From Callaeas wilsoni (taxonomy: Eukaryota; Chordata; Aves; Passeriformes; Callaeidae), in contig VWPU01003186.1 of the NCBI GenBank assembly GCA_013398955.1, positions 62,001 through 126,000 on the forward strand: DNA of 64,000 bases, read 5' to 3'. Under the pieces are notes generated by a model. That model saw only the letters and a program-made list of their open reading frames with translations. It was not told the origin of the DNA and ran no database searches. Position numbers and translations under genes: made by a program. Below are positions 63,660 through 64,000 of the stretch, one piece after another (the stretch's first letter is position 1; each line of letters starts with the position of its first letter).

Positions 63660-64000
63660 TTTATTAATACCATTTAGTTTGGAAGTTTGGGCCAACAAGA
63701 ATTGCATGAGGTTTAACAAAGATAAATGTAAAGTCCTACAGGGATGGAATAATCCCAAGCAGCAGTACAGACTGGGGCCAGACTGAATGGGATGCAGCTC
63801 TGCTGAAAAAAAACTTGGTGGACATGATGAAAGGGAAGCTCAACAGGAGTCAGCAGCGTGGCCTTGAAGCGATGAAGGCAAACTGTGTCATGGGCTGCAT
63901 CATTAAGAGGGTAGTGAACAGATCAAGGGGTAGGATTGTCCTAAGCAGCACTTGTTAGGACACACCTGAAATACTGTATACAGCTTTGGTCACCCCCAGT
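63660..64000 (+). mobile_element. CR1 LINE copy running off the right edge
   Basis: Sense CR1 ORF2 3' segment, in translation containing [12 protein letters not shown], followed by 'agcagcgtggcct' and 'aatactgtatacagctttgg'. In opposite orientation to the neighbouring copy, about 90 bp away. Confidence 0.85.

Overview
The window is nuclear DNA of a bird. Three things show this. Genes are split into short exons with GT/GC...AG introns and conserved phases. The dominant interspersed repeat is the CR1 LINE, present in at least a dozen truncated copies, several ending in the ATTCTRTG-type tail. The encoded proteins align with human genes while differing in an ordinary vertebrate way. I cannot name the species. 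All coordinates were read by eye; splice sites were accepted only when reading frame and intron phase closed.

Layout: three genes lie head to tail on the minus strand, in the same order as human 7q34 (TMEM139 - CASP2 - CLCN1). TMEM139 (about 58.2-62.4 kb) encodes a two-pass membrane protein with PPxY-type motifs in its tail. Its coding sequence is complete in two exons (238 aa), and one or two upstream non-coding exons are likely. CASP2 (37.5-56.0 kb) is complete: ten coding exons give 426 aa with a CARD, the catalytic His and the QACRG cysteine, starting from a CpG island at about 56 kb. CLCN1 (about 13.85 kb leftward off the window edge) is the skeletal-muscle chloride channel. Only exons 1-7 are inside the window (306 complete codons), and the rest lies left of base 1.

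Non-genic DNA: about 23.5 kb separate the CASP2 poly(A) signal from the CLCN1 promoter. I recognise no gene there. It holds CR1 fragments (one about 1.8 kb long with a decayed ORF2), purine-skewed stretches, a perfect 29-bp tandem duplication, a diverged ~100-bp local duplication, and one orphan exon-like segment at 33 kb. The right end (62.7-64 kb) holds two CR1 copies in opposite orientation.

The three genes do not form a pathway: caspase-2 is a stress/apoptosis protease, CLCN1 sets resting chloride conductance in muscle, and TMEM139 is poorly characterised. Their order is conserved synteny. I found no CRISPR array, rRNA, tRNA, operon or novel multi-gene system. The most interesting points are small: a GC donor and a CAG-TAG-CAG acceptor flanking CLCN1 exon 7, overlapping upstream ORFs at CLCN1 and TMEM139, and a fast-evolving CASP2 linker exon absent from simple ORF scans.
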